The position numbers and the translations under genes are program-made. 64,000 nt of DNA, taken from assembly GCF_006716785.1 (NCBI RefSeq), contig NZ_VFPQ01000002.1:434001-498000 (forward strand), given 5' to 3'. Source of the stretch: Thermopolyspora flexuosa. GTDB taxonomy: Bacteria > Actinomycetota > Actinomycetes > Streptosporangiales > Streptosporangiaceae. Under the pieces are notes generated by a model. The model saw nothing but the letters and a program-made list of their open reading frames with translations. It ran no database searches and was not told the DNA's origin. Every line of letters starts with the position of its first letter. Positions within the stretch are counted from its first letter, which is position 1. This document shows positions 15,510-24,397 of this stretch, piece by piece.

Positions 15510-16820
15510 TCAGCCCGAGGTCGGCTGGGCGCGCATCCGGGCGATGATCCCGTCCTGCGACCGCGCCCAGCCGGGGAACAGCAGGGCGGCGCAGACCAGC
15601 CCGCCCAGCCCGGCGAGGGCGACCACCGGCTCCGGGCCGAGCCGCTCGGCCGCCGCCCCGCCGAGCAGGATCCCCACCCCCTGCACGGCGAACAGCCCCG
15701 ACTGCACCAGCCCGAACGCCTGCCCCCGCCGCTCGGCGGGCACGCACAGCACGAACGCCGCGTTCGCCGCCAGCTGGTAGGCGCCGCCGATCCCGGAGAC
15801 GATCCACAGCAGCAGCACCACCGGCAGCGGCGGCTCCAGCACGCAGAGCACGAGCGGCGCGCAGCTCAGCATCGCCATCCAGCCCATCAGCCGCAGCCGC
15901 CCCGTGGGCGAGACGTACCGGGTGAACAGCACCGCCCCGATCACCGTCCCGGTCGGCAGCGCGGCCATGAGCAACCCGCTCGCCACCGGCAGCATGCCCG
16001 GGTCGTCGGTGACCGTGGCCGCGTACGGCACGGCGATGCCCTCGGTCACCACGTAGAACCCGCACAGCCAGGCCATGAGCACGAGCGTGCGCAGCCGCCG
16101 GTCGCCGAACACCAGCCGGGCGCCCGCGGCCGCCATGCGCAGCGGCGACGGGCGCGCCTCGCCGTCCCGGCAGGGGGCGGGGCGGCGCCGTACCGCGGCG
16201 ACGAGGATGAGCGCGGAGGCGAGGAAGGTGGCCGCGTCGAGCGCGAGCGCGCGGTACGGGCCGAGGTTGAGGATGGCCACGCCGCCGAGCGCGAAGCCGA
16301 GCAGCTGCACGCCCTGGTTGGTCATGTTCTGCAGCGCCGACCCGACGACGTACCGGTCCCCGGTGAGGATGTCGGGCAGCAGCGCGGCCCGGGCCGCGGA
16401 GAACGGCGCGCTCAGCGTCATCACGCCGAACAGCAGCACGCACAGCACCCAGAGCGGCATGCCGGGTACGGCCATCGCCGCGACCAGCACCGCCCGGGCC
16501 AGGTCGCACACGATCATCACGCGCCGGCGCGCGTACCGGTCGGCGAGACCGGCGAGCAGCGGGCCGCCCACGATCGGCGGCAGGTAGGTCAGCGCGTACA
16601 CCACGGCGGTGACCAGCGGTGACTCGGTGCGCTGGTAGACGAGCACGCCGAGCGCGACCTGGGCGAACTGGTCGCCGAGCAGCGACAGCCCCTGGGCGAG
16701 CCACAGGGCGCGGAACTCGCCAAGGGCGATGACCTCGCGATACGTCGCCCGGCCGTCGGATGTGGCGCGCTCGGTGTCGAGCGGTCGCCGCGGCAGCCGG
16801 CCGGACCCGGTGGCCGTCAT
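15510..16820 (-). CDS. MFS transporter (putative drug/metabolite efflux)
   Basis: A 436-residue protein with about 12 hydrophobic helices. The loop between TM2 and TM3 reads GLADRYARRRVMIVCDLARA, the MFS signature, and helix 1 begins FRALWLAQGLSLLGDQFAQVAL, typical of the MFS_3/EntS-like group. This group exports siderophores, macrolides or other natural products. No biosynthetic genes are adjacent. The upstream region (16821-17002) contains a CAACCGGTTG palindrome that could be a regulator site. Confidence 0.88.
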   Translation of the reverse strand: MTATGSGRLPRRPLDTERATSDGRATYREVIALGEFRALWLAQGLSLLGDQFAQVALGVLVYQRTESPLVTAVVYALTYLPPIVGGPLLAGLADRYARRRVMIVCDLARAVLVAAMAVPGMPLWVLCVLLFGVMTLSAPFSAARAALLPDILTGDRYVVGSALQNMTNQGVQLLGFALGGVAILNLGPYRALALDAATFLASALILVAAVRRRPAPCRDGEARPSPLRMAAAGARLVFGDRRLRTLVLMAWLCGFYVVTEGIAVPYAATVTDDPGMLPVASGLLMAALPTGTVIGAVLFTRYVSPTGRLRLMGWMAMLSCAPLVLCVLEPPLPVVLLLWIVSGIGGAYQLAANAAFVLCVPAERRGQAFGLVQSGLFAVQGVGILLGGAAAERLGPEPVVALAGLGGLVCAALLFPGWARSQDGIIARMRAQPTSG

Positions 16821-16910
16821 GTGCCTCCGCCTGAGTCGCGGGCGCGCGGCCCATCACTGACAGGTTGTGTTCACGACGTAACCTACAGTGCCCGCCGCCG
16901 GAGGCGTTTG

Positions 16911-16920
16911 CAACCGGTTG
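16911..16920. promoter_or_regulatory. CAACCGGTTG palindrome upstream of MFS gene
   Basis: A perfect 10-base palindrome in the sequence TGCAACCGGTTG, about 90 bases upstream of the MFS start. An extended copy occurs at 21432-21443. The symmetry, with a central CG, resembles LacI/GalR-type operators. Confidence 0.35.
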
Positions 16921-17002
16921 GAGTCAGGCCGTTTCAAACTGTAATCGGATGTGGTGGTCGCGATGCGGCGGGTAACGGGGGGAAGGTCGGGTAGGCCGGG
17001 AT

Positions 17003-17353
17003 TCACCACCCCAGCTCGTGGAGGCGCTCGTCGCTGATGCCGAAGTGGTGCGCGATCTCGTGCACGACGGTGATCTGCACCTCCTCGACCACGTCCTCCT
17101 CGGTCTCGCAGATCTCCAGCGTGGGGTTGCGGTAGATCTCGATGCGGTCGGGCAGCACGCCCGAGTACCAGCTCCCTCGCTCGGTGAGCGGCACCCCGGT
17201 GTAGAGGCCGAGCAGCCCCGGCTCCGGCGGGTCGTCCACGACCACGACGACCACGTTGTCCATCAACTTCGCGAGTTCCGGCGGAATCGTGTCCAACGCC
17301 TCCGCGACGAGCTCCTCGAACCTCTCCCGCGAAACATCGATCACGCCGTCCAT
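17003..17353 (-). CDS. Metallopeptidase (zincin-like) family protein
   Basis: A 116-residue minimal zincin of the PF06262 type. The zinc-binding HEIAH is at residues 98-102 near the C-terminus, followed by HFGISDERLHELG, the usual arrangement in this short family. The N-terminal part (FEELVAEALDTIPPELAKLMDNV) and GLYTGVPLTERGSWYSGVLPDRIEIYRNP are also conserved landmarks. I chose ATG 17353; an upstream extension would cross into the divergent phosphoesterase promoter. Physiological target unknown. Confidence 0.88.
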   Translation of the reverse strand: MDGVIDVSRERFEELVAEALDTIPPELAKLMDNVVVVVVDDPPEPGLLGLYTGVPLTERGSWYSGVLPDRIEIYRNPTLEICETEEDVVEEVQITVVHEIAHHFGISDERLHELGW

Positions 17354-17433
17354 CGTTCCATCGGTACGCGGGGCCGCGCGAGACCGCGGCGCACAGGCGA
17401 GAACGGAGGCGATACGGGGTAGGCAAAGGTTGG

Positions 17434-18993
17434 ATGAATCCGACACGTCTGGTCGAGCACGCTCGCGCGCTGACGCGGCACCGCCTGGTACGGCGGGCGG
17501 CCGCGATCTTTTTCGTGGTCGCCGTGGCCCTCGCCGGGGCCCTGCTCGGCATCACGCTCGGCGCGCAGGTGCGCACCGAGGTCGGACCGGCCGACATCGG
17601 CCTGCGCCTCACCCCGTCCCTCACCGGCGAGACCGTCCTCGACGTACGCCCGCTCGGCACCCTCGGCTTCGACACCCACAACGCCCCGCTGCGGCTCGAC
17701 ATGACCGTGGACGGGGTGCACCCGGAGAAGGCCCAGGAAATCCTGGAGAACCCGCGCTGGGCCGACCGGCTGCCGGAGCGGATCGAGGAGGACCTCCAGG
17801 AGGGCCTGTGGCGGCTCCTCGCCGAGGCGGCGGTGCTCGCGGTCCTCGGGGCCGGGATCGCCGGTCTCGTGGTGTTCCGGAGCCTGCGCAGGGCCACCTG
17901 GGCCGCGCTCACCGGGCTCGTCGCGGTCGCGCTCACGGCCGGGCTGTCCGCGGCCACGTTCAACCCCAAGGCGATCTCCGAGCCCCGCTACACCGGCCTG
18001 CTCACCGGCGTGCCGTCCCTCGTCGGCGAGGCCGAGGCGATCGTGACCCGGTTCTCCGAGTACCGGGGCCAGCTCGCCAAGCTCGTCACCAACGTGTCCC
18101 GGCTCTACCAGGCCGGCCGCAGCCTGCCGGTGTTCGAGCCCGACCCGGACACGATCCGGGTGCTGCACGTCTCCGACATCCACCTCAACGTGGCCGCGTG
18201 GAACGTGATCAAGTCGCTCACCGAGCAGTTCCAGATCGACCTGATCATCGACACCGGCGACATCAGCGACCACGGCACCAAGGCGGAGAACAGGCTCCTC
18301 GACGAGATCGGCCGCCTCGGCGTGCCGTACGTGTTCGTGCGCGGCAACCACGACTCGAAGACCACCGAGCGCGCGGTCGCCAGGCACAAGAACGCGATCG
18401 TGCTCGACGGTACCGCCGCGACCGTGAAGGGCCTGCGCATCTACGGCATCGGCGACCCGCGGTTCACCCCGGACAAGTCGGCCAAGCCGATCCCGGACGA
18501 GAAGCTCGCCGAGATCGGCCGCGAGCACGCCTCGCGGGTGGTCCCGCCGGAGTGGCCGCGCTCGTCGTCCACCTCGGCGCCCGACCGCATCCCCGCCGAC
18601 GTCGTCGCGGTGCACGACCACACCATGGGCCGCCCGTTCGCCGGCCGGGTCCACCTGATCCTCAGCGGCCACGTGCACGACCGGCGCACCGAGATGCTGC
18701 CCGGCGGCACCCGCCTCATGATCCAGGGCTCCACCGGCGGCGCGGGCCTGCGCGGCCTGGAGCACGAGGAGCCGACCCCGATCATGGCCTCGGTGCTCTA
18801 CTTCGACAAGAAGGACAAGCGGCTGCAGGCGTGGGACGACATCACCCTCGGCGGCCTGGGGCAGCAGTCGGTTCAGATCCAGCGTCACCTGGAGACCGAC
18901 CCGGGGCGTACAATCGAGCCGGGACCACCGGCCGACTCGTCGCCAGCGAGCTCAGCCGGCCCCACGGCGACGCCGTCCACGCTCGCGGGCTGA
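17434..18993 (+). CDS. Membrane-anchored metallophosphoesterase
   Basis: A 519-residue protein. Hydrophobic helices lie near residues 22-45, 128-150 and 155-175, so the enzyme is anchored in the membrane. From about residue 241 a calcineurin-like phosphoesterase domain follows with the metal ligands in HVSDIHLN (D248, H250), DTGDISDHG (D273 region), GNHDS (304-308) and SGHVHD. The C-terminal 30 residues are Pro/Ala/Ser-rich. The N-terminal region with two hydrophobic segments before the catalytic domain is actinobacterial. Substrate is not inferable; a phospholipid or nucleotide is possible. It is divergent from the metallopeptidase gene and upstream of the tRNA cluster. Confidence 0.87.
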   Translation: MNPTRLVEHARALTRHRLVRRAAAIFFVVAVALAGALLGITLGAQVRTEVGPADIGLRLTPSLTGETVLDVRPLGTLGFDTHNAPLRLDMTVDGVHPEKAQEILENPRWADRLPERIEEDLQEGLWRLLAEAAVLAVLGAGIAGLVVFRSLRRATWAALTGLVAVALTAGLSAATFNPKAISEPRYTGLLTGVPSLVGEAEAIVTRFSEYRGQLAKLVTNVSRLYQAGRSLPVFEPDPDTIRVLHVSDIHLNVAAWNVIKSLTEQFQIDLIIDTGDISDHGTKAENRLLDEIGRLGVPYVFVRGNHDSKTTERAVARHKNAIVLDGTAATVKGLRIYGIGDPRFTPDKSAKPIPDEKLAEIGREHASRVVPPEWPRSSSTSAPDRIPADVVAVHDHTMGRPFAGRVHLILSGHVHDRRTEMLPGGTRLMIQGSTGGAGLRGLEHEEPTPIMASVLYFDKKDKRLQAWDDITLGGLGQQSVQIQRHLETDPGRTIEPGPPADSSPASSAGPTATPSTLAG

Positions 18994-19000
18994 AATCACT

Positions 19001-19030
19001 TTGGCATCGAGGACCATCGTCCCCTATGCT
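19001..19030 (+). promoter_or_regulatory. Promoter of the tRNA cluster
   Basis: TTGGCA at 19001-19006 and TATGCT at 19025-19030 are separated by 18 bases, a good housekeeping-sigma promoter. It lies 48 bases before tRNA-Glu and just after the phosphoesterase stop. Confidence 0.65.
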
Positions 19031-19077
19031 TCAGTCGTCCCCGACGGGAAGGCGTCAAGGACAGGGCGGCAGCCCTA

Positions 19078-19150
19078 GCCCCCATCGTCTAGCGGCCTAG
19101 GACACCGCCCTTTCAAGGCGGCGGCACGGGTTCGAATCCCGTTGGGGGCA
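19078..19150 (+). tRNA. tRNA-Glu (UUC)
   Basis: A 73-base cloverleaf: acceptor arm GCCCCCA pairs with TGGGGGC, the anticodon loop CTTTCAA presents TTC, and GGTTCGAATCC is the T-arm. CCA is not encoded. First gene of a three-tRNA transcript. Confidence 0.97.
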
Positions 19151-19226
19151 CGGCGCGAAGCACACCAGAGAGCTGGTACGCTAAACGAGCCGAACAACGC
19201 GGAAGCCACAAACTTCCTCGACACAA

Positions 19227-19301
19227 GGTCCTGTAGAGCAGCTAGGAGTGCTCGCCACCCTGTCAAGGTGGAGGTCGCGGGTTCAAATCCCGTCAGGACC
19301 G
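19227..19301 (+). tRNA. tRNA-Asp (GUC)
   Basis: A 75-base cloverleaf: acceptor GGTCCTG pairs with CAGGACC, the anticodon loop CTGTCAA presents GTC, and GGTTCAAATCC is the T-arm. CCA is not encoded. Second gene of the cluster. Confidence 0.97.
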
Positions 19302-19325
19302 CTCCCGGTAGGCGGACCCTACCGA

Positions 19326-19399
19326 GGTCAGGTAGCTCAGTTGGTACGAGCGTCCGCCTGAAAAGCGGAAGGTCGGCGGTTCGACCCCGCCCCTGACCA
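19326..19399 (+). tRNA. tRNA-Phe (GAA)
   Basis: A 74-base cloverleaf: acceptor GGTCAGG pairs with CCTGACC, the anticodon loop CTGAAAA presents GAA, and GGTTCGACCCC is the T-arm. The Glu-Asp-Phe order is common in actinobacteria. Confidence 0.97.
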
Positions 19400-19419
19400 C
19401 CCGATCCGAGTAGCGACGA

Positions 19420-19453
19420 CGCCCCGCCCAAGCACTTGGGCCGGGGCGTTTTT
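19420..19453 (+). terminator. Rho-independent terminator of the tRNA cluster
   Basis: A GC-rich hairpin (cgccccg...cggggcg, with CCCAAG/CTTGGG inside) followed by TTTTT, 20 bases after tRNA-Phe. This is the clearest classical terminator in the window. Confidence 0.9.
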
Positions 19454-19682
19454 GCGTTGCCGGGCGACCTATTTGCGCGACCACGGCACCGGGTGGCCGG
19501 GAAACCCGTCTCGCATTCGTCAGGCGGCCGGAGCCGTACGGTGAACCGGGCCGGCCGGAGCGTGCGTGGCACGCGTGCCACGACGGCGTACGGGCCACCC
19601 ACGGGCGGGTGCAGGCCGCGGCGGGCGCCGCCTTGGTCCCGGGTGCCTCGCGATCGTCCTGGTCGCGACGTAGGAAGAAACC

Positions 19683-20543
19683 ATGCCGGTGCAATCACGG
19701 ATGACGCCGCCGCAGCGCGTGTTCCTGGCCGCGGGTCTGGCGGTCTTCGTGCTCGCGTACGGGTACCTGTTGGCCACCGGGAACACCGCGATCAGCGTGT
19801 CGCGGGATCCGGGGGCGGCGAAGGCGTCGCTGTGGTCGGCGATCCTGCCGCCGCTGGCGGCCATCGTGCTCACCTGGGCCGTCTCGCCGCGGGCCCGGGT
19901 GCCGCTGCCGCTCGCCGGCCTGCCGCCAGGCCGCGTGGCCAGGGAGGCCTGGGCGCTGGTCGGGGCGGCGGTCGTCATGGCGCTGGCCGCGCCGTTCGCG
20001 CAGGGAGGGCTCTACCCGCTCGCCAAGCTCCTCCTGCTGCTGATCGTGCCGCTGGTGGCCTTCCGGCTGACCAGGGGCACGGGGGAGAAGGCCAGGGCGA
20101 TCCCGGCCCCGGTCACCTGGCTCGCCCCGCTGCCCGCGGTCGCGGCGTGGTTCCTGCTGTCGCAGGTGGGCCCGCTCGCGATTCCGCTGACCCGGCAACT
20201 GCCCGATCCGGTCACGCTCGCCGTGGGCTCGCTGCTGACGTTCCTGACCGCGAGCCTGCTGGAGGAGGTGTTCTACCGGGCCTGGCTGCAGACGCGGCTG
20301 GAGGTCCGGTACGGCCGGTGGCCCGCGATCGTCGCCCAGGCCCTGCTGTTCGCCGCGATGCACAGCGGCCGCGTGACCTCGGACGGCATCCTGCTCGGCC
20401 TGGCCACCATCGTCGCCTTCCAGGGCGTGTTCGGGCTCATGCTCGGCCACCTGTGGGCGCGGTACCGCAACTTCTGGGCGATCGTCTTCGTGCACACGGT
20501 GACGAACCTCGTCTACGTGCCCATGCTCCTGGGCCGCGCCTAG
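19683..20543 (+). CDS. CPBP family intramembrane metalloprotease
   Basis: A 286-residue polytopic membrane protein. The CPBP (Abi/CAAX-protease-like) motif 1 is SLLEEVFYR, with the catalytic glutamates, and motif 2 is LLFAAMHSG with a metal-binding His; a third His is in FVHTVTN near the C-terminus. About eight hydrophobic helices are present. In bacteria such proteins process membrane substrates or give self-immunity to peptides; no bacteriocin genes are nearby. ATG 19683 follows GTAGGAAGAAACC. Confidence 0.88.
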   Translation: MPVQSRMTPPQRVFLAAGLAVFVLAYGYLLATGNTAISVSRDPGAAKASLWSAILPPLAAIVLTWAVSPRARVPLPLAGLPPGRVAREAWALVGAAVVMALAAPFAQGGLYPLAKLLLLLIVPLVAFRLTRGTGEKARAIPAPVTWLAPLPAVAAWFLLSQVGPLAIPLTRQLPDPVTLAVGSLLTFLTASLLEEVFYRAWLQTRLEVRYGRWPAIVAQALLFAAMHSGRVTSDGILLGLATIVAFQGVFGLMLGHLWARYRNFWAIVFVHTVTNLVYVPMLLGRA

Positions 20544-20555
20544 CCGGCGGACGGG

Positions 20556-21344
20556 TCACGCCAGCAACGCGTCCGCCCACAGCCGTTCGCGCGCCTCGAT
20601 GTAGTCGGCGTCGTCGCGCCAGTACCCGCCGTGGCCGTCGCGCCACAGCGTGGTCCACGGTTCGGCGCCGATGGCCGCTTGGTCGCGGAGGAAGTCGTGC
20701 ATGGCCCGGGTACGGCGGGCCAGCAGGGGGACGAGCGCGCGGCGCTCGGCCTCGGCCAGGCCGTAGGCGTCGGCGAAGGCGCGCACGCGGGCCGCGGCGT
20801 CGGGGTCGGGGCGTTGCCAGGTGGGGTGGGCCGACAGCGGCACGAAGCCGTGGATGGCGTAGGCGAGGTCCCACAGCCGGGTGCCGGGCGCGGCGCAGTC
20901 CCAGTCGATGAAGGCGAAGCGGTCGTGGCCGTCGGCGACGAGGTTCCACGGGGCCAGGTCGTTGTGGGCGATGATGTCGGTCTCGCCGTCCGGCGGCATG
21001 AGCACCTGCCACCGGGCGTCGGGCGGCGGGACGAAGTCCGCCACGGCGTCGTGGAACTCCCGGATCAGGCGGGCGACCCGGGCGAGCCGGTCCGGCGGGT
21101 CGAGCAGGGCGAACCGGTCGGGCCACACCACCTCGCCGGGCACGAAGGTGAGCACCTCCCGGCCCCGTTCGTCGATACCGAGCGGGCGCGGCGCGCCCCG
21201 GAACCCCACCTCGTGCAGGTGGGCAAGGAGGGCGTGCACCGCCGGGGTCCACGGGCCGCTCGGCCGCCGCACCGTGTCGCCGACCCGCACCACGCCACCG
21301 CTGACGTTGCCGCCGTGCAGCGGCACCTCGTCGTCCGTCCGCAC
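20556..21344 (-). CDS. Aminoglycoside phosphotransferase-fold (APH/choline kinase-like) protein
   Basis: A 262-residue kinase-fold protein. The Brenner motif HNDLAPWN (127-134) supplies the catalytic Asp, and IDWDC (146-150) is the metal-binding DxD equivalent. The N-terminal VSGGVVRVGDTVRRP is the nucleotide-binding hairpin seen in small APH members. It may phosphorylate a small molecule or be an antibiotic-modifying enzyme; the sequence does not decide. The GTG at 21344 is preceded by GTGGGGGCC. The gene converges on the CPBP protease with a 12-base gap. Confidence 0.82.
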   Translation of the reverse strand: MRTDDEVPLHGGNVSGGVVRVGDTVRRPSGPWTPAVHALLAHLHEVGFRGAPRPLGIDERGREVLTFVPGEVVWPDRFALLDPPDRLARVARLIREFHDAVADFVPPPDARWQVLMPPDGETDIIAHNDLAPWNLVADGHDRFAFIDWDCAAPGTRLWDLAYAIHGFVPLSAHPTWQRPDPDAAARVRAFADAYGLAEAERRALVPLLARRTRAMHDFLRDQAAIGAEPWTTLWRDGHGGYWRDDADYIEARERLWADALLA

Positions 21345-21431
21345 GGCCCCCACTCTGCCCGCGCGGGCGGCCGCGCGGCACACGATTTTCCGGGCGCGGG
21401 CGGTACGGCCCGGCCCGCCCGGCGCCCCGGT

Positions 21432-21443
21432 GCAACCGGTTGC
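21432..21443. promoter_or_regulatory. GCAACCGGTTGC palindrome
   Basis: A perfect 12-base palindrome with a central CG, 88 bases upstream of the phosphotransferase start. It extends the CAACCGGTTG palindrome found at 16911-16920 and resembles LacI/GalR-type operators. A LacI-family gene lies at 33882-34979, but a link is speculative. Confidence 0.4.
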
Positions 21444-21470
21444 GATCCCTACGGCGTGCGGCGCGAGGGC

Positions 21471-21505
21471 GGGGTGCCCGCCCCAGGGCGGGAGGCGGGC
21501 ACCCC
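21471..21505 (-). terminator. Terminator of hcp-hcr operon
   Basis: A 12-bp perfect stem (ggggtgcccgcc at 21471-21482 and its complement at 21494-21505) about 80 bases after the hcr stop on the minus strand. The stem is long and GC-rich without a T-run. Confidence 0.6.
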
Positions 21506-21583
21506 TCTCTCTGCGACCCCCGGAAAGGGAAGGGCCGGTCGGCGGCCGTGTGTGTCCGCCCGATGCGGCCGCCGCACCGGAGC

Positions 21584-22660
21584 TCAGGTGGCGAGGAACC
21601 GCTCGTAGAAGACGCGGTCGGGCGGCACGATCCCGGCGGTGGCCTGGGTGACCGCGTCGATCAGCGGCGGCGGCCCGCACACGTACACGTCGGGCACCTC
21701 CGGCGCCTCGGCGAGCGCGGCGGCGACCGCGTCGGCCGGGGTGCCCACGCGCCCCTGCCACGACGGCCCCGGCTTCCACACGCACACCTCGTAGCCGAAG
21801 CCGGGCAGCTCGGCCGCGACCGCGTCCAGCTCGGCGACGCCGAACACGTCCGCCTCCTCGTTCACCCCGAGGAACAGCCGCGCCGGATGCGGCTCCTGCC
21901 ACTCGGCCATGTGCCGCACCATGGCGAGCAGCGGCGCCAGCCCGGTGCCGCCGGCCACGAACCAGCGCGGCCGCAGCCCGGTCTCGTGCAGCCCGAACGC
22001 GCCCTGTGGCCCGTGCGCCAGCAGCCGCCCGCCGATCCGGGCGTCCTGCCGCAGGTAGGACGAGAACGCCCCGCCGGGCCGCAGCCGGATGTAGAACTCG
22101 AGCAGCCCCTCCCAGTTCCCGGTGTTGGCGAGCGAGTACGCCCGCTTCACGCCCTCCTCACCGGGCACCTGGAGCTCCATGAACTGCCCGGGCTCGAACT
22201 GGGCGTCGAGGCCGCCCGCCTCGTCCTCGGCGAGCCGCAGCGTCAGCCGTACCGTGTCCCGCGCCACCGGGTCGAGCCCGATGATCTCGGCCTCGCGCAC
22301 CGGGATGCCGCCGTACAGGATCCGCGACGACTCGTACGGCAGCGCCACCGCCAGCGGCTCCCGCGGCACGGTACGGCACAGCAGCACCTCGCCGCAGGCC
22401 CGCCGCTCCTCCGGCAGCGCCGCGGGGCTGTGCGCGCCGAGCTCGTACCCGCCCTGCACCACGGTGGCGCGGCAGGAGCCGCAGGTGCCGCTGCGGCACG
22501 AGGCGGGGAGGGCGGCCCCGGCCTCCGCCGCGGCCTCGAGCACGGTCTGCCCGGGCGCGCAGGTGACCTGGAGCTCCTCCCCGTCGGCGGTGGTGAGGGT
22601 CACCGGGAGGCCGTCGGCCTGCCGCGCGCCGACGGCCCCGGTCTCGGCGATCGAGGTCAT
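21584..22660 (-). CDS. hcr: 2Fe-2S/FAD NADH oxidoreductase (Hcr-like, partner of Hcp)
   Basis: A 358-residue electron-transfer protein. A plant-type ferredoxin domain comes first (residues 18-105) with cluster ligands Cys55, Cys60, Cys63 and Cys95. A ferredoxin-NADP-reductase-like FAD domain follows (RAYSLANT motif), then an NAD-binding domain ending [13 protein letters not shown] and a C-terminal VFYERFLAT. This N-terminal ferredoxin order is as in phenol or methane monooxygenase reductases, whereas E. coli Hcr carries it at the C-terminus. The ATG overlaps the hcp stop (ATGA), so it surely supplies electrons to the hydroxylamine reductase. Symbol by function and context. Confidence 0.85.
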   Translation of the reverse strand: MTSIAETGAVGARQADGLPVTLTTADGEELQVTCAPGQTVLEAAAEAGAALPASCRSGTCGSCRATVVQGGYELGAHSPAALPEERRACGEVLLCRTVPREPLAVALPYESSRILYGGIPVREAEIIGLDPVARDTVRLTLRLAEDEAGGLDAQFEPGQFMELQVPGEEGVKRAYSLANTGNWEGLLEFYIRLRPGGAFSSYLRQDARIGGRLLAHGPQGAFGLHETGLRPRWFVAGGTGLAPLLAMVRHMAEWQEPHPARLFLGVNEEADVFGVAELDAVAAELPGFGYEVCVWKPGPSWQGRVGTPADAVAAALAEAPEVPDVYVCGPPPLIDAVTQATAGIVPPDRVFYERFLAT

Positions 22661-24318
22661 GCCCGCTCCAGCGCGCTGGCGAGGTCGGCCTGGACGTCGC
22701 CGATGATCCGCAGCCCGAACCGCTCGGCGAGCCGCTCGGCGAGCGCGGGGGTGAGGAACGCGGGCGGCTGCGGCCCGACGCGGATGTCCTTCACCCCGAG
22801 CGCGAGCAGGGTGAGCAGCACCGCGATCGCCTTCTGCTCGGTCCACGCGAGGGTGAGGGTGAGCGGCAGGTCGTTGATGCCGCACCCGAAGGCGTCCGCG
22901 AGCGCCGCGGCGATCTTGATGGCGGAGTGGCTGTCGTTGCACTGGCCGACGTCGAGCAGCCGCGGGATGCCGCCGATCTCGCCGAAGTCGTGCCGGTTGA
23001 ACCGGTACTTGGCGCAGCCGAGGGTGAGGATCACGGTGTCCTGCGGCAGCGCGAGCGCGAGCTCGCGGTAGTAGTCCCGGCCCGGGGTGGGCCCGTCGCA
23101 GCCGCCGATGAGGAAGAAGTGCCGGATCGCGCCCTGCTTGACCGCCTCCACCACGCGGTCGGAGACGGCGAGCACGCTGTCCCGGGCGAAGCCGACCGTG
23201 ATGTACTCCTCCGGGCCGTCCTCGGTGAACCCGGGCGTCGCCTTCGCCGCCTGGATCAGCGGCGTGAAGTCGTGGTCCGCGATGTGCCGCACGCCGGGCC
23301 AGCCCACCGGGCCGGCGGTGAAGATGCGCCGCCGGTAGCTCGCGTGGGGCTCGATGATGCAGTTCGAGGTCATCAGGATCGGCCCGGGGAACGCGGCGAA
23401 CTCGCGCTGCTGGTCGTGCCAGGCCCCGCCGTAGTTGCCGACGAGGTGCGGGTACGCCTTGAGCTTCGGGTAGGCGTGCGCGGGCAGCATCTCGCCGTGC
23501 GTGTACACGTTGATCCCGGTGCCCGCGGTCTGCTCGAGCAGCGCGGCGAGGTCGCGCAGGTCGTGGCCGCTGACCAGGATCGCCTTGCCCTTGACCGGGG
23601 TGACCCGCACCGCGGTGGGTTGCTGGGCGCCGAAGGTGCCGGTGTTCGCCGCGTCGAGCAGCTCGATCACGGAGAGGTTGAGCCGGCCGAGGCCGAGCGC
23701 CCGCTCGAACAGCTCCTCCACATCCTTGGGGTCCTCGGCGAGGTAGGCGAACGCCTTCTCGATCTCGGCGAAGATCTCCGGCCGCCGGTGGCCGAGCACG
23801 CACGCGTGGTACGCGTAGGCGCAGATGCCCTTGAGCGCGTACAGGTGGAGGTTGCGCAGGCCGACCACGTCGGCGCCGACGATGTCGAGGCCGGCGAGCA
23901 CGCCCTTCGTGCCGGCCTGGCGGCGCAGCCCGTCCTGGTCGGCCTCGGGGCTCCAGGCGGCCGGCCCGCCGAGCGTCTCGGGCTCCAGGCCGCGCGCCCG
24001 CGCCGCCTCCTCGTATCGGGCCCGCACCCGGTCGCGCACGGCCGCGGCCTCGCGCAGCAGCCCGGCGAACCGGGTCGGGTTGAAGTTCACGTTGGTGAGG
24101 GTCGTGAAGACCGCGTAGAGGATGAACTCGGAGGCCTCGTCGTCCGGGACGCCGAGGGAGCGCGCCCTCGTGGCGTACTGCGCGATGCCCTTGACCGCGT
24201 GGAGGAGCAGGTCCTGCAGGTCAGAGGTGATCGCGTTCTTCCCGCAGTTGCCGACGGGGCCGCCACACCCGGGATTCGCACCGCTGCGGTCGGTCTGTTC
24301 GCACTGGTAGCAGAACAC
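22657..24318 (-). CDS. hcp: Hydroxylamine reductase / hybrid cluster protein
   Basis: A 553-residue prismane protein. The N-terminal [4Fe-4S]/[2Fe-2S] ligands are Cys3, Cys6, Cys18 and Cys25 (MFCYQCEQT ... [11 protein letters not shown]). Downstream are [36 protein letters not shown] and [10 protein letters not shown], which carry the ligands of the hybrid 4Fe-2S-2O cluster. The length matches class I Hcp. The enzyme reduces hydroxylamine or nitric oxide and protects against nitrosative stress under low oxygen. It is followed by its reductase, preceded by a Crp/Fnr regulator gene, and has an FNR-like box in its promoter. Confidence 0.96.
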   Translation of the reverse strand: MFCYQCEQTDRSGANPGCGGPVGNCGKNAITSDLQDLLLHAVKGIAQYATRARSLGVPDDEASEFILYAVFTTLTNVNFNPTRFAGLLREAAAVRDRVRARYEEAARARGLEPETLGGPAAWSPEADQDGLRRQAGTKGVLAGLDIVGADVVGLRNLHLYALKGICAYAYHACVLGHRRPEIFAEIEKAFAYLAEDPKDVEELFERALGLGRLNLSVIELLDAANTGTFGAQQPTAVRVTPVKGKAILVSGHDLRDLAALLEQTAGTGINVYTHGEMLPAHAYPKLKAYPHLVGNYGGAWHDQQREFAAFPGPILMTSNCIIEPHASYRRRIFTAGPVGWPGVRHIADHDFTPLIQAAKATPGFTEDGPEEYITVGFARDSVLAVSDRVVEAVKQGAIRHFFLIGGCDGPTPGRDYYRELALALPQDTVILTLGCAKYRFNRHDFGEIGGIPRLLDVGQCNDSHSAIKIAAALADAFGCGINDLPLTLTLAWTEQKAIAVLLTLLALGVKDIRVGPQPPAFLTPALAERLAERFGLRIIGDVQADLASALERA

Positions 24319-24383
24319 GTCGTCTCTCCCGTGAGTACTGGCGGTTACCGCCGCGATCCTGCCGGGGGGACGACGTGGTTTCC

Positions 24384-24397
24384 TTGACGCGCGTCAA
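24384..24397. promoter_or_regulatory. FNR/DNR-like box upstream of hcp
   Basis: TTGACGCGCGTCAA is a perfect TTGAC-N4-GTCAA palindrome, the pattern recognised by Crp/Fnr-family proteins. It is 66 bases upstream of the hcp start and overlaps the stop codon of the Crp/Fnr gene itself. Confidence 0.75.

Noticed and set aside
19022-19400. Integrative element at the tRNA cluster
   Set aside because: Integrases often use tRNA genes, but no integrase, direct repeat of a tRNA 3' end or atypical composition was seen on either side.
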